This document shows, piece by piece, positions 23,634-31,295 of a stretch of DNA of 64,000 nt (the first letter of the stretch is position 1; every line of letters starts with the position of its first letter). This stretch comes from JACVRW01 sp963819115. GTDB taxonomy: Bacteria; Actinomycetota; Thermoleophilia; Solirubrobacterales; Thermoleophilaceae. Below the pieces are notes generated by a model that was not told where the DNA came from, ran no database searches, and was given only the letters and a program-made list of their open reading frames with translations. Made by a program: the position numbers and the translations under genes. The DNA is taken from NCBI GenBank assembly GCA_963819115.1, contig CAWFUR010000012.1:186001-250000 (forward strand), written 5' to 3'.

Positions 23634-24079
23634 GCCGCCCGATGCCTCCCAGCGGAGCCAACCCGCCCGTGCGGGCGCAGACCGCCGCGGGCGTCCCGAT
23701 CGAGCTCTTGCCGCTTGCCCAGGACATCTGTCGCCGCTACCGGGCCGAGTTCCCCGACGAGGAGGACCGCTACGGGCCCGCGGGCCAGGCCTGGTGCGTC
23801 CACGACAACCAGTACCTGCTGGCCTGGGCGATCCAGGATGCCCGCGACGGCACCGTCGAACTCGGCGAGCAGGCTGCCTGGCTCGCCGATATCCTCGACT
23901 CCCGCGGCTTCCCCGTCGCCCGGCTGGCTCGCAATCTCAAGATCGCCGCCGCCGTCGTCGTCGAGGGCATCGGCGAGCGGTCGTTCGCCGATGATGTCGC
24001 AAGCCGTCTCGTGGCCGTGGCCGCCGCCGTCGACCTCTGGCAGCGGGTGCCGGAGCATGACGCCCCGCCGCCAGCTTGA
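23630..24079 (+). CDS. Unknown protein, third gene of the B12-sensor cassette, copy 2
   Basis: The 149-residue soluble protein is homologous along its length to the product of 20927-21340. Shared blocks are ICRRYRAEFPDEEDRYG, WCVHDNQYLLAWAIQDA, EQAAWLADILDSRGFPVARL and LKIAAAVV. The N-terminal 30 residues (PMPPSGANPPVRAQTAAG) and C-terminus differ. The preserved W-C-x-H-D-N-Q block in two otherwise diverged copies marks it as the functional centre. No family was recognised. It ends a cassette and is followed by a convergent flavoprotein gene. Confidence 0.65.
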   Translation: MSRPMPPSGANPPVRAQTAAGVPIELLPLAQDICRRYRAEFPDEEDRYGPAGQAWCVHDNQYLLAWAIQDARDGTVELGEQAAWLADILDSRGFPVARLARNLKIAAAVVVEGIGERSFADDVASRLVAVAAAVDLWQRVPEHDAPPPA

Positions 24080-24110
24080 GGCTGATGGGCCTGGGAGCCC
24101 ACGTTCCCGC

Positions 24111-25406
24111 TCAGCGCCAGTCGAAATGCTCGCGGTGAATGCGCCTTGCCGGAACACCCGCGAGCCGCAGTTGTGTCTGGAAGGCTCGCAGCATCCCCTG
24201 GGGTCCGCACATGAACACCGACAGCCCGCTCGCGTCGCCCCCGGCGGTGGCGAGGACCTGCGCGGTCGTGAGGCGTCCCTGGTCGCTGGTATCGACCAGA
24301 TGGGCCTGCAGCGATTCATGGCGGTCGGCGATCGCACAAATCTCGTCGGCGAAGGGCGCCTCCCCTTCCGCGGAGTAGAAGAAGTCCACCCGGTGGGGCA
24401 GATGACCGTCGAGGGCGCGCAGCCAGCTGAGAAATGGCGCTACGCCGACGCCACCTGCGATCCACACCTGCCGGTCGGTGCCGCGCAAATGGTTGAAGCG
24501 CCCGTGGGGACCGCCGATGACCGCCGGCATGCCCGGTTCGATCAGGTCCTTCAGGCGGGAGGTGTAATCGCCAAGCGCTTTGACCGTCACGCGCAGGACG
24601 CCCTCGTGCGGCGCGCTCGAGATGGTGAACGGGTGCCGATGCCAGCCGTCCTTCGCCTCGAGATAGACCATCGCGAACTGGCCCGGGATGAAGTCGATTC
24701 CGCGGCCTAATGGCCGCATCGCGACCTCGACGAGACCTGCTTCGATCTCCCGGACGGCATCCACCTGATAGTCGTGTAGCGAGGCGAAGAAGCGCGCCAG
24801 CAGCTCTCGGTAGACGTAGAAGCCCAGACCGACTCCACCGACTCCGACCAAGGCCCAGCGCAGGATCGGCGCCTCGCGGAAAGGGGTGCCGTCGAGCACC
24901 CCGTGCGCGAAGCCTGCGGCGACGAACAGGCCGGTGGTGCGATGTAGCGCCCGCCAACGGTCATAGCCGCCGAAGACACGGCGGGCTCCGCGTATACCGG
25001 GCGCGTCGCGAACCGCAAGCACCACACCCCGCAAGGCTGCCGGCACGACCGATTGCCATCGCGGCAGGATCGCCCACAGGGCGAGCGCCACCAAACCGAT
25101 CGCCCCGATCGCACCGAGGGGTCCGCCGAATCCGGTGCCATGAGAGCTTGCGGACAGCAGCACGTGCGGCGCTAGCAGGATCAGGCCTGTGATCGCAAGC
25201 CGGCGATGCCAGATCGCCGCCCGGTCGATCCCGTCGAACCACTCCTCCACCCAGGGCAGGGTGCTGATGAGCACGAGCGCGATCGACAGCAGCAGGATCG
25301 ACTCGCCGCCAAGCAGCTGGCCGAGGTAGCTGCCCACGGGTTGATCAACAGGCCGCGCCAACGCCCAGAGGACGGCCTGGGCGATGACGAGGGCGCCAAT
25401 CGTCAT
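24111..25406 (-). CDS. Ferric-reductase/NOX-like membrane flavoprotein oxidoreductase
   Basis: The 431-residue protein combines a membrane haem domain (about six spans, residues 1-205, with histidines in IWHRRLA, LAPHVLL, ALHRTTG and AAGFAHG) with a ferredoxin-NADP-reductase-like C-terminus. That part has the FAD motif RHPFTISSAP (RxxS/T), PHGRFNHL, the NAD-binding start WIAGGVGVAPFLSWL and the end block FMCGPQGML. It moves electrons from NAD(P)H through FAD and haem across the membrane to an outside acceptor such as ferric iron or oxygen. It is convergent with the B12-sensor cassette. Confidence 0.85.
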   Translation of the reverse strand: MTIGALVIAQAVLWALARPVDQPVGSYLGQLLGGESILLLSIALVLISTLPWVEEWFDGIDRAAIWHRRLAITGLILLAPHVLLSASSHGTGFGGPLGAIGAIGLVALALWAILPRWQSVVPAALRGVVLAVRDAPGIRGARRVFGGYDRWRALHRTTGLFVAAGFAHGVLDGTPFREAPILRWALVGVGGVGLGFYVYRELLARFFASLHDYQVDAVREIEAGLVEVAMRPLGRGIDFIPGQFAMVYLEAKDGWHRHPFTISSAPHEGVLRVTVKALGDYTSRLKDLIEPGMPAVIGGPHGRFNHLRGTDRQVWIAGGVGVAPFLSWLRALDGHLPHRVDFFYSAEGEAPFADEICAIADRHESLQAHLVDTSDQGRLTTAQVLATAGGDASGLSVFMCGPQGMLRAFQTQLRLAGVPARRIHREHFDWR

Positions 25407-25570
25407 CGGTCCGACGTCTCGGGCCGTGAGTCCCGGCCGGCCAGTCGTCCGACTGACCCGGGTATGGCCGTCACCACGCGTCAGTCCAGGCTACGCCCGG
25501 GTGCAGACGCGCCCGGCTTGACTCGATGCGTGGCCCGACGAGGTGGAGATTGAACATTAGAATCGCCGCC

Positions 25571-25972
25571 GTGCCGTTCACGCTCAGGAACCTCAAGGAG
25601 GATCTCGAGGATCTGGGGTCCAACTTCGACGGCTCGCCGGACCTGGAGTTCCGAGCCGCAACCAAGGCGCTCGAGCTCGAGCGGTCCGGCCTCAGCTACC
25701 AGCGCATCCCGCCCGACTATCGCTTCCCGTACGGCCACACGCACAGGGAGCAGGAGGAGCTGTACGTGGTCGTGCGCGGGAGCGGGCGGATGAAGCTCGA
25801 CAACCAGATCGTCGAGGTCAGGGAGTGGGACGTGGTGCGCGTCCCGCCTGGCACGTGGCGAGGCTACGAGGGCGGGCCGGAGGGTCTCGAGATCCTCGTC
25901 TTCGGCGCGCCCAATCTCGGTGAGAATCCGCGCGACGACGTGGAGGGTCAGCGCGACTGGTGGGCTGATTAG
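25571..25972 (+). CDS. Cupin-domain protein
   Basis: The 133-residue single-domain cupin has motif 1 in PYGHTHREQEELYVVVRGSG (G-x5-HxH-x3,4-E-x6-G) and motif 2 in WDVVRVPPGTWRGYEGGPEG. Such cupins bind a metal or small ligand; here the His-x-His and Glu of motif 1 are kept while motif 2 lacks the last His. GTG 25571 is chosen because the conserved opening VPFTLRNLKEDLED begins there, although the frame is open from 25526. The VOC protein gene follows 10 bp later, so they are probably co-transcribed. Substrate unknown. Confidence 0.75.
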   Translation: MPFTLRNLKEDLEDLGSNFDGSPDLEFRAATKALELERSGLSYQRIPPDYRFPYGHTHREQEELYVVVRGSGRMKLDNQIVEVREWDVVRVPPGTWRGYEGGPEGLEILVFGAPNLGENPRDDVEGQRDWWAD

Positions 25973-25982
25973 CCTCGGCGGA

Positions 25983-26723
25983 GTGTTCGACCACGTCGGA
26001 ATCGCCGTCTCGGATCTGGCCGCGTCCGAGCGCTTCTACCGCACCGTGCTCGGCACGCTTGGGATCGAGCCCAGCCAAGCCGACGCCGAGCTCGTCGAGT
26101 GGGAGGACTGGGACATCGGGCCCACGGACCCCGAGCACGCGTTGACCCGCGGCCTGCACGTCGGCTTCCGCGCGCCGACCCGCGAGGCCGTGGACGCCTT
26201 CTGGCAGGCCGGCGTCGACGCAGGTCACACCGACGACGGCGCGCCCGGTCCACGGCCTGAGTACGGACCGGACTACTACGGCGGGTTCCTGCGCGACCCC
26301 GACGGCAACAGCGCCGAGGCGATCCACAGCGAGCGCGCCAACCCCGTGCAGCCGGGCGGAATCGACCACCTGTGGATTCGCGTCGCCGACCTCGCCGCCG
26401 CCAAGCGGTTCTACGCCACGATCGCGCCGCACGCCGGGCTCACGCTGGGCACGGACACGCCCGAGCGGGTCCAGTTCACCGGCGCGGACGGCTCGTTCTC
26501 GCTCGTGGACGACGGGCGGCCGCTCACCGAGCACGTGCACCTTGCCTTCCCGGCGGCCGACGACGCGACCGTTTGCGCGTTCCACGCCGCCGCCATCGCC
26601 GCGGGCTACGCGGACAACGGCGGGCCCGGCGAGCGCGCCGTCTACCACCCCGGCTACTACGGCGCGTTCGTCCTGGACCCCGACGGCCACAACGTCGAGG
26701 TCGTGAACCACAACCGCGGGTGA
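25983..26723 (+). CDS. Two-domain VOC (glyoxalase/bleomycin-resistance/dioxygenase) protein
   Basis: The 246-residue protein is a tandem of two vicinal-oxygen-chelate domains. The first begins VFDHVGIAVSDLAASERFY and ends GGFLRDPDGNSAEAIH; the second begins GGIDHLWIRVADLAAAKRFY and ends GAFVLDPDGHNVEVVNH. The His and Glu of each half (DH near the start, E near the end) fit metal binding by paired beta-alpha-beta-beta-beta units. GTG 25983 puts the family start at residue 1. A deleted relative is at 40104-40259. The reaction cannot be assigned. Confidence 0.8.
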   Translation: MFDHVGIAVSDLAASERFYRTVLGTLGIEPSQADAELVEWEDWDIGPTDPEHALTRGLHVGFRAPTREAVDAFWQAGVDAGHTDDGAPGPRPEYGPDYYGGFLRDPDGNSAEAIHSERANPVQPGGIDHLWIRVADLAAAKRFYATIAPHAGLTLGTDTPERVQFTGADGSFSLVDDGRPLTEHVHLAFPAADDATVCAFHAAAIAAGYADNGGPGERAVYHPGYYGAFVLDPDGHNVEVVNHNRG

Positions 26724-26747
26724 GCGACTACCGAGCTCCGCCGGGGT

Positions 26748-27485
26748 TCAGGGCGTCCAGTTTTCGGCGAGCGGGGTGAGCTGGAGGTCGTGTGTCGCGG
26801 AGCGCGCGTCCTGGTTGGCCAGGAAGAGGACGGCATCGGCGATCCTGCGCGGGTCGGCCAGCGCCTCCGGTGAGGCACCGGCGCGTGTGGACCCGTCGAG
26901 CGGCTGGATGCCCGCGTCGACGACCAGCAGCGCGACCTGGATGCCGTGGGGACGCAGCTCGAGCGTGGCGGCGTTGGTGATCGCTCGCACGGCGAACGAT
27001 CCTGCCGCCCACAGACCACGGCCCGGCATCGCGCGCCGTGTCGAGCCGCCGGTGACCTGCACCAGAGTCGCCGGCCGGCCCTGCGCGATCGCGAATCGGC
27101 CGCCGGCGGACAGGAACGAGAAGGCCGCTCGGGCGGGAGCCGCGGCCCACGAGTCAAAGCCGTCGAGGTGGGCCTCGGCAATCGGGCCGCCGCCGAAGGG
27201 CCCGGTGCGCTCGCCGCCGTACGCGGCGGCCGCGTTCAGCACGAGCTCGACTCCATCGTGAGCAGCAGCCGCCTGCTCCAGCGCGCCGGACACGCTCGCG
27301 GGGTCCGTCACGTCCGCCTTCAGCGCGAGCGCGCCGGACGCGCTGACGCCATCAAGGGTGCTCTGCGACCGCGCCACCCCCGCCACCGCCCAGCCGTCGC
27401 TCACCAGCAGCTCGATGACCGCGCGACCCAAGTTGCGCGCTCCGAACACAACCGCACTTCGCTGCTTGCCGTGCATCTCGCTCAT
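26748..27485 (-). CDS. Short-chain dehydrogenase/reductase (SDR)-like protein
   Basis: The 245-residue protein has a Rossmann start SAVVFGARNLGRAVIELLV, a cofactor-specificity region VARSQSTLDG with basic Arg, the second motif LVLNAAAAYGGE (NNAG-like) and LVQVTGGSTRRAMPG where the catalytic Ser lies. The usual YxxxK reads WAAGSFAVRA, so the catalytic Tyr and Lys are missing. It may bind NADP without normal SDR catalysis, or use other residues. It is convergent with the VOC gene. Closest subgroup and substrate are not known. Confidence 0.7.
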   Translation of the reverse strand: MSEMHGKQRSAVVFGARNLGRAVIELLVSDGWAVAGVARSQSTLDGVSASGALALKADVTDPASVSGALEQAAAAHDGVELVLNAAAAYGGERTGPFGGGPIAEAHLDGFDSWAAAPARAAFSFLSAGGRFAIAQGRPATLVQVTGGSTRRAMPGRGLWAAGSFAVRAITNAATLELRPHGIQVALLVVDAGIQPLDGSTRAGASPEALADPRRIADAVLFLANQDARSATHDLQLTPLAENWTP

Positions 27486-27624
27486 CGAATCGCTCGATTC
27501 CGTCGGGGATGTTGGCTCATAGGATCGCGCCCTTGGCTTCGACTACCCGCCCGGGATCCGGCTGATGATGAAGCCGGCGTTCGGCCGGGTGCCCGCCGCG
27601 TGGCGCTTGGATCGTCACGATCCG

Positions 27625-28710
27625 TCACATCGTGGCCGCGAGCGCGGCGAGCAACCGTCGGTTGCGGTCGGTTTGCCAGCGCCGGCCCTCGCACCGGTTG
27701 CAGACGTAGGCGAACACCAAATCGGCGTCCGGGTCACGGAATCCGAGCGAACCGCCTGCGCCGAAGTGGCCGTATGCGTGCGGTCCGGGGCCCAGCGGGC
27801 GGTCGGGCTGGGTGAGTTGGAACCCGAGCCCGAAACGAGTGTGCCGGTCGAGCACCACGTCCTCTCCATCCGACCAGGGTTGTGTGGCCTCGGTCAGGGT
27901 GTCGGGGCCGAGGAGCTCGGGCATGCGCGCGTAAACGGCGGCGACACCGCGGGCGCTCGCGTGACAGTTCGCGCTGGGGATCTCCGCGGCCCTCCACGCG
28001 GCGGTGTTCACGGTGCCGAGCCCCGAGAGGCCCGGAGGATTCAGATATGTGCGTCGCAGCAGCTCGGCGCGCTCGGCGGTCAGCTCGGCTGCGCCGTTGG
28101 CGGACGTCCCGCCCTCGGGCTCGAAGTGGAACTCGGCGATGTCGGCGTCCGGGGACGCGCCGAACGTGACGTTCGCGGCGTCGCCGGCGAGCCGGGCGAA
28201 GCGTTCCCGCAGGCGTTCGCCCGTCGCTCTCCGCACGATCTCTCCACAGAGAAATCCGAAGGTGTTGACGTGGTAGCCGTGAGCGGAGCCCGGCGGCCAC
28301 CACGGCTCCTGGGACTCGAGCGCACGGACCATGTGATCCCAGTCGTAGATCGCATCCGGGGGTAGGTCCTCACGCACCGCCGGATGGCCCGCTTGGTGCG
28401 CGAGTACCTGACGTAGCGTCGCGTCCTGCCACGCGCGCTCGTCGAGGTCGAGACCGAGCGACAGGACGGTGAGTGCGACGAAGGCCTTGCCGGTGCTGAA
28501 CACATCAACCACCGTGTCGACTGTCCAGGGTCGTGTCCGGGCCGCGTCGGCCCAGCCCCCCCAGAGGTCGACGACCGTCGTTCCGCCAACGATCAGCACG
28601 ACGCTTGCCCCGAGCTCGTGCTCGAGGTTCTCCGCCAGAGCCGCCTGTATGGGTGCGAACCGCGCATCGCAGTGGCCGTGGAGGCCCCGGTCGGTGCCTT
28701 CGCTCCTCAT
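27625..28710 (-). CDS. Beta-lactamase-fold serine hydrolase (class C/esterase EstB-like)
   Basis: The protein has the SxxK catalytic motif FSTGKAFVAL (S72, K75 from the ATG at 28710), the YxN-equivalent region YDWDHMVRAL and a C-terminal block AYGHFGAGGSLGF that stands for the KTG loop. This layout fits EstB-type esterases and D-aminopeptidase-like members and is not typical of secreted beta-lactamases, as no signal peptide is present. ATG 28710 has an AGGGAG-like site upstream; 28740 is a longer alternative overlapping the divergent gene. Substrate unknown. Confidence 0.78.
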   Translation of the reverse strand: MRSEGTDRGLHGHCDARFAPIQAALAENLEHELGASVVLIVGGTTVVDLWGGWADAARTRPWTVDTVVDVFSTGKAFVALTVLSLGLDLDERAWQDATLRQVLAHQAGHPAVREDLPPDAIYDWDHMVRALESQEPWWPPGSAHGYHVNTFGFLCGEIVRRATGERLRERFARLAGDAANVTFGASPDADIAEFHFEPEGGTSANGAAELTAERAELLRRTYLNPPGLSGLGTVNTAAWRAAEIPSANCHASARGVAAVYARMPELLGPDTLTEATQPWSDGEDVVLDRHTRFGLGFQLTQPDRPLGPGPHAYGHFGAGGSLGFRDPDADLVFAYVCNRCEGRRWQTDRNRRLLAALAATM

Positions 28711-28733
28711 GTGTCTCCCTACACTCGCTCCTC

Positions 28734-29033
28734 GTGCCATCGCTCGAGCGCACCTTCCGGATCACCGCCATCGTGGAAGCCACGAGCTTCCTCGCTCTGC
28801 TCGTGGCCACCTACGTGAAGTATGGGCACGACCAGCCGGAGGGCGTGCAGATCCTCGGACCCGTCCACGGGCTGCTGTTCATCGCGTACGTGCTGCTCGC
28901 GCTCAACCTCGCGGGACGGGCCGGTTGGGGATTGCGCACGACGATCCTGGTGCTGGCCGGGGCGGTCGTTCCCTTCGGCGGCTACGTCGTGGACCGGTGG
29001 CTTGCGCGGCAGCCGGTGGGCTCGGCCGGCTGA
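28734..29033 (+). CDS. DUF3817 family small membrane protein
   Basis: The 99-residue protein has three membrane spans with the conserved DUF3817 pattern: FRITAIVEATSFLALLV, the KYG/GPVHGLLFIAYVLLA block with a conserved H in the second span, and TILVLAGAVVPFGGYVVD. These proteins of unknown function are common in actinobacteria, sometimes beside transporters. The GTG at 28734 starts 24 bp upstream of, and divergent from, the serine hydrolase. It is nearly convergent with the response regulator gene that ends at 29041. Confidence 0.78.
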   Translation: MPSLERTFRITAIVEATSFLALLVATYVKYGHDQPEGVQILGPVHGLLFIAYVLLALNLAGRAGWGLRTTILVLAGAVVPFGGYVVDRWLARQPVGSAG

Positions 29034-29040
29034 CGATCCT

Positions 29041-29691
29041 CTAAGGCGCTTGCCAGAAACGCTCGAGGGACGTCTTGGCGAGGGAGCACTTGAGCACGAA
29101 GCCTCGAGCGCCGGCCAGGTCGACCCGCAGGTCGCACGCCCGCGGAACCTCGGTCGACGTCAGCAGCACGGCCAAATCGGGATCGGCGTTGGTCAGGTCC
29201 GCGGACACGTCGAACCCGCAGCCATCGGGCAGGTGGAGATCGAGCAGGACGGCCCTGGGCGCGAGGCGCTTGGCGGCCTGCACGGCACGCGCCGCGGTGT
29301 CGGCTTCGCCCACCACGAGGTAGCCCCGGCGGGCGAGCAGCTCTCGGGCGACGGAGCGGAAGGGCGCCGAGTCGTCGACGATCAGGACGCTTACCAGAGC
29401 GCGCCGGCCGTTCGCGGAGTCGCCGACCACCTCCACTCCTGCGAAATGCCGACCGGCGTCCCTTCGCGCCAGGTCGCACATCTCCGCGTGCCATCCCCGC
29501 GCGAGGTGGGGTGGCCCGGGGGCGGTGGTCAGCGTGACGTTCCAGCGCCGCCTGATCAGGAGGTGGAGCGGTGCCGGGAGAACCTGGACCGTCCCGCGGC
29601 CCAGGGCCCGCAGCTCGCTCGCGAGCTCCGCGGCCTGACGGAGGCTCGACGTTTCGAAGCAGAAACGCAGTCGATGCGGCCGGATTCCCAC
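29041..29691 (-). CDS. Response-regulator receiver domain with novel N-terminal region
   Basis: The C-terminal 120 residues are a receiver: VLIVDDSAPFRSVARELLA, phospho-acceptor D in AVLLDLHLPDGCGF, then LLTSTEVP and GFVLKCSLAKTSL. The first 95 residues (FETSSLRQAAELASELRALG, then RRWNVTLTTAPGP) form a small alpha/beta region I do not recognise and that carries no HTH. With output at neither end, it may act by protein contact. The PAS-LuxR regulator is encoded 63 bp upstream on the same strand and could be its partner. Confidence 0.7.
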   Translation of the reverse strand: MGIRPHRLRFCFETSSLRQAAELASELRALGRGTVQVLPAPLHLLIRRRWNVTLTTAPGPPHLARGWHAEMCDLARRDAGRHFAGVEVVGDSANGRRALVSVLIVDDSAPFRSVARELLARRGYLVVGEADTAARAVQAAKRLAPRAVLLDLHLPDGCGFDVSADLTNADPDLAVLLTSTEVPRACDLRVDLAGARGFVLKCSLAKTSLERFWQAP

Positions 29692-29754
29692 ATTGCTTCA
29701 TGGTCGCCGTCGCACCGGGATGCGTGAATACCGCAGTTGCAGTATTTGGCTCGC

Positions 29755-30378
29755 TCAGCGGAGCACGACGCCGCTGCTCAGAGCGTTCGCCACGAGATGC
29801 GCACGCGAGCGGGCTCCCATCTTCAGCATTGAGTTGCTCACATGCGTGCGGACCGTGTTGTGGGCGATCTGCAGTTCCTCCGAGATCTCAGGCCCGCTCC
29901 TTCCGAGCGAGATCAGACGCACGACCTCGCGCTCGCGCGAGGACAGCTCGCCCGCGTCCCGATCGGTCGACGCGGTGCGGCGGAACTTCCCGCCCCAGCG
30001 CGAGGTGCTGAGCGCGACGAACAGCACGAGCTTGCGTCCTGTGACCACCTCCGTGGCCGCGCCGTACTGAATGCCCACCGTGGTCCCGTCCGCGCAGATC
30101 ATGGTGGCCTCGCCGTTGAATTGGCCGTCGGCCAGCGCCGCCGCCCAGTCCTCACCAGAAACCTGCGACGGCCCGGCGACGAACCGGCGGAGGGGCTGGC
30201 CGATGAGCGTTCGGCGGTCGTATCCCAAAAGCTTCAGATACGCGCCGTTGACGTCCAGTTGCACCCGGCGATCGTCAACGAGCACCATGGCGTTGCGGGA
30301 CTGCTTGAAGGCTGTCGAGAAGAGCCCCGACCAGCCGTCCGGACGGGCCATGGAGTAAGCATGCCACTCGACCATCAC
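29755..30378 (-). CDS. PAS domain-LuxR helix-turn-helix transcription regulator
   Basis: The 207-residue protein starts with a PAS domain (residues 20-120: AMVLVDDRRVQLDVNGAYLK, LLGYDRRTLIGQPLRRFV) and ends with a LuxR-type DNA-binding domain (ELSSREREVVRLISLGRSGP, AHNTVRTHVSNSMLKMGARS). The PAS domain probably senses a small ligand, redox state or light and controls DNA binding directly. ATG 30378 gives MMVEWHAYS; a second ATG is one codon later. It is divergent from the LURP-one gene with only 14 bp between starts, which probably share a control region. Confidence 0.82.
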   Translation of the reverse strand: MMVEWHAYSMARPDGWSGLFSTAFKQSRNAMVLVDDRRVQLDVNGAYLKLLGYDRRTLIGQPLRRFVAGPSQVSGEDWAAALADGQFNGEATMICADGTTVGIQYGAATEVVTGRKLVLFVALSTSRWGGKFRRTASTDRDAGELSSREREVVRLISLGRSGPEISEELQIAHNTVRTHVSNSMLKMGARSRAHLVANALSSGVVLR

Positions 30379-30392
30379 CCCAAGGAGGTCAG

Positions 30393-30881
30393 ATGACGCG
30401 TTACCGGATGCGCGAGAAGATGCTCTCGATCGGAGACGACTCCTGGATCGAGGACGAGGACGGCGAGCGCGTCTTCAAGGTCAACGGCAAGGCGCTGCGC
30501 GTTCGCAAGACGCTCATCCTCGAGGACCTGGACGGGAACGACCTGTGCAAGATCCAGGAGCGCAAGCTGCGCGTGAAGGACAGCATGGAGATCGAGGGCC
30601 CGGGCGGGGACCGGCTCGCGATGGTCAAGCAGGCGATGTTCACACCGCTGCGCGCGCGTTTCGACGTCAGGGTCGAGAACGGCGCCGATCTCGACGTGCA
30701 GGGCAATGTCGTGGATCACGAGTTCGAGATCGAGGCGGACGGGACCAAGATCGCCGAGGTGTCCAAGCGCTGGTTTCGCGTGCGCGACACCTACGCCATC
30801 GAGATCGCGCCGGACCAGGACCAGATCCTCCTCCTGGCCGTGGCGGTCGCCGTCGACGTGATGGCCGGGAGGGCGGTCTAG
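30393..30881 (+). CDS. LURP-one-related family protein
   Basis: The 162-residue protein matches the LURP-one/YxjI beta-barrel pattern: MTRYRMREKMLSIGDDSWIE, VFKVNGKALRVRKTLILEDL, followed by repeated strands and a buried C-terminal helix YAIEIAPDQDQILLLAVAVA. The fold resembles Tubby/scramblase and may bind membrane lipids. Function in bacteria is not established. AAGGAGG just before the ATG gives strong translation. It lies upstream of glnK-amtB with a 60-bp gap and may be transcribed with them. Confidence 0.82.
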   Translation: MTRYRMREKMLSIGDDSWIEDEDGERVFKVNGKALRVRKTLILEDLDGNDLCKIQERKLRVKDSMEIEGPGGDRLAMVKQAMFTPLRARFDVRVENGADLDVQGNVVDHEFEIEADGTKIAEVSKRWFRVRDTYAIEIAPDQDQILLLAVAVAVDVMAGRAV

Positions 30882-30941
30882 GCCGAGCGGCGCTGTCCGG
30901 ACGCTCGGCTAGCTTCGGCGCGGTCGAGGAGGAGGGCGCGT

Positions 30942-31295
30942 ATGAAGCTCGTGATCGCAATCGTCCGCCCCGAGAAGGCGAACGATGTGCTCGAGGCGCT
31001 GTACCGCGCGGAGGTGCGCGGGTTGTCCATCAGCCGGGTCCAGGGACATGGCGGCGAGCTCGACCGTGTGGAGACCTATCGCGGAACCACGGTGAAGGTG
31101 GGTCTGGCCGACAAGGTTCGCTTCGAGATCGCCGTGTCGGAGGCGTTCGTCGAGCCGACGATCACCGCGCTCTGCAAGGGCGGGCAGACCGGGGAGGTGG
31201 GCGACGGCAAGATCTTCGTGGTTCCGCTGGAGCGGGTGATCCGCATCCGGAACGGCGAGACCGACCATGGCGCCGTCACGCCCGTGGGCAGCTGA
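30942..31295 (+). CDS. glnK: P-II nitrogen regulatory protein
   Basis: The 117-residue protein is a typical PII trimer subunit: MKLVIAIVRPEKANDVLEAL, T-loop GELDRVETYRGTTVKVG and the C-terminal GDGKIFVVPLERVIRIRNGE nucleotide site. It reports 2-oxoglutarate and ATP/ADP and should plug AmtB, encoded 1 bp downstream (TGATG overlap). Position 51, the uridylylation or adenylylation Tyr of other PII proteins, is Val here, while Tyr46 is kept. Control by modification at Tyr51 is therefore not possible and allosteric control is more likely. The glnK-amtB pairing supports GlnK naming over GlnB. Confidence 0.9.
   Translation: MKLVIAIVRPEKANDVLEALYRAEVRGLSISRVQGHGGELDRVETYRGTTVKVGLADKVRFEIAVSEAFVEPTITALCKGGQTGEVGDGKIFVVPLERVIRIRNGETDHGAVTPVGS

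Noticed and set aside
27486..27624. Possible gene fragment (LGFDYPPGIRLMMKPAFGRV) between the SDR and serine hydrolase genes
   Set aside because: The stretch is too short and no family could be named, so it is left as intergenic sequence.
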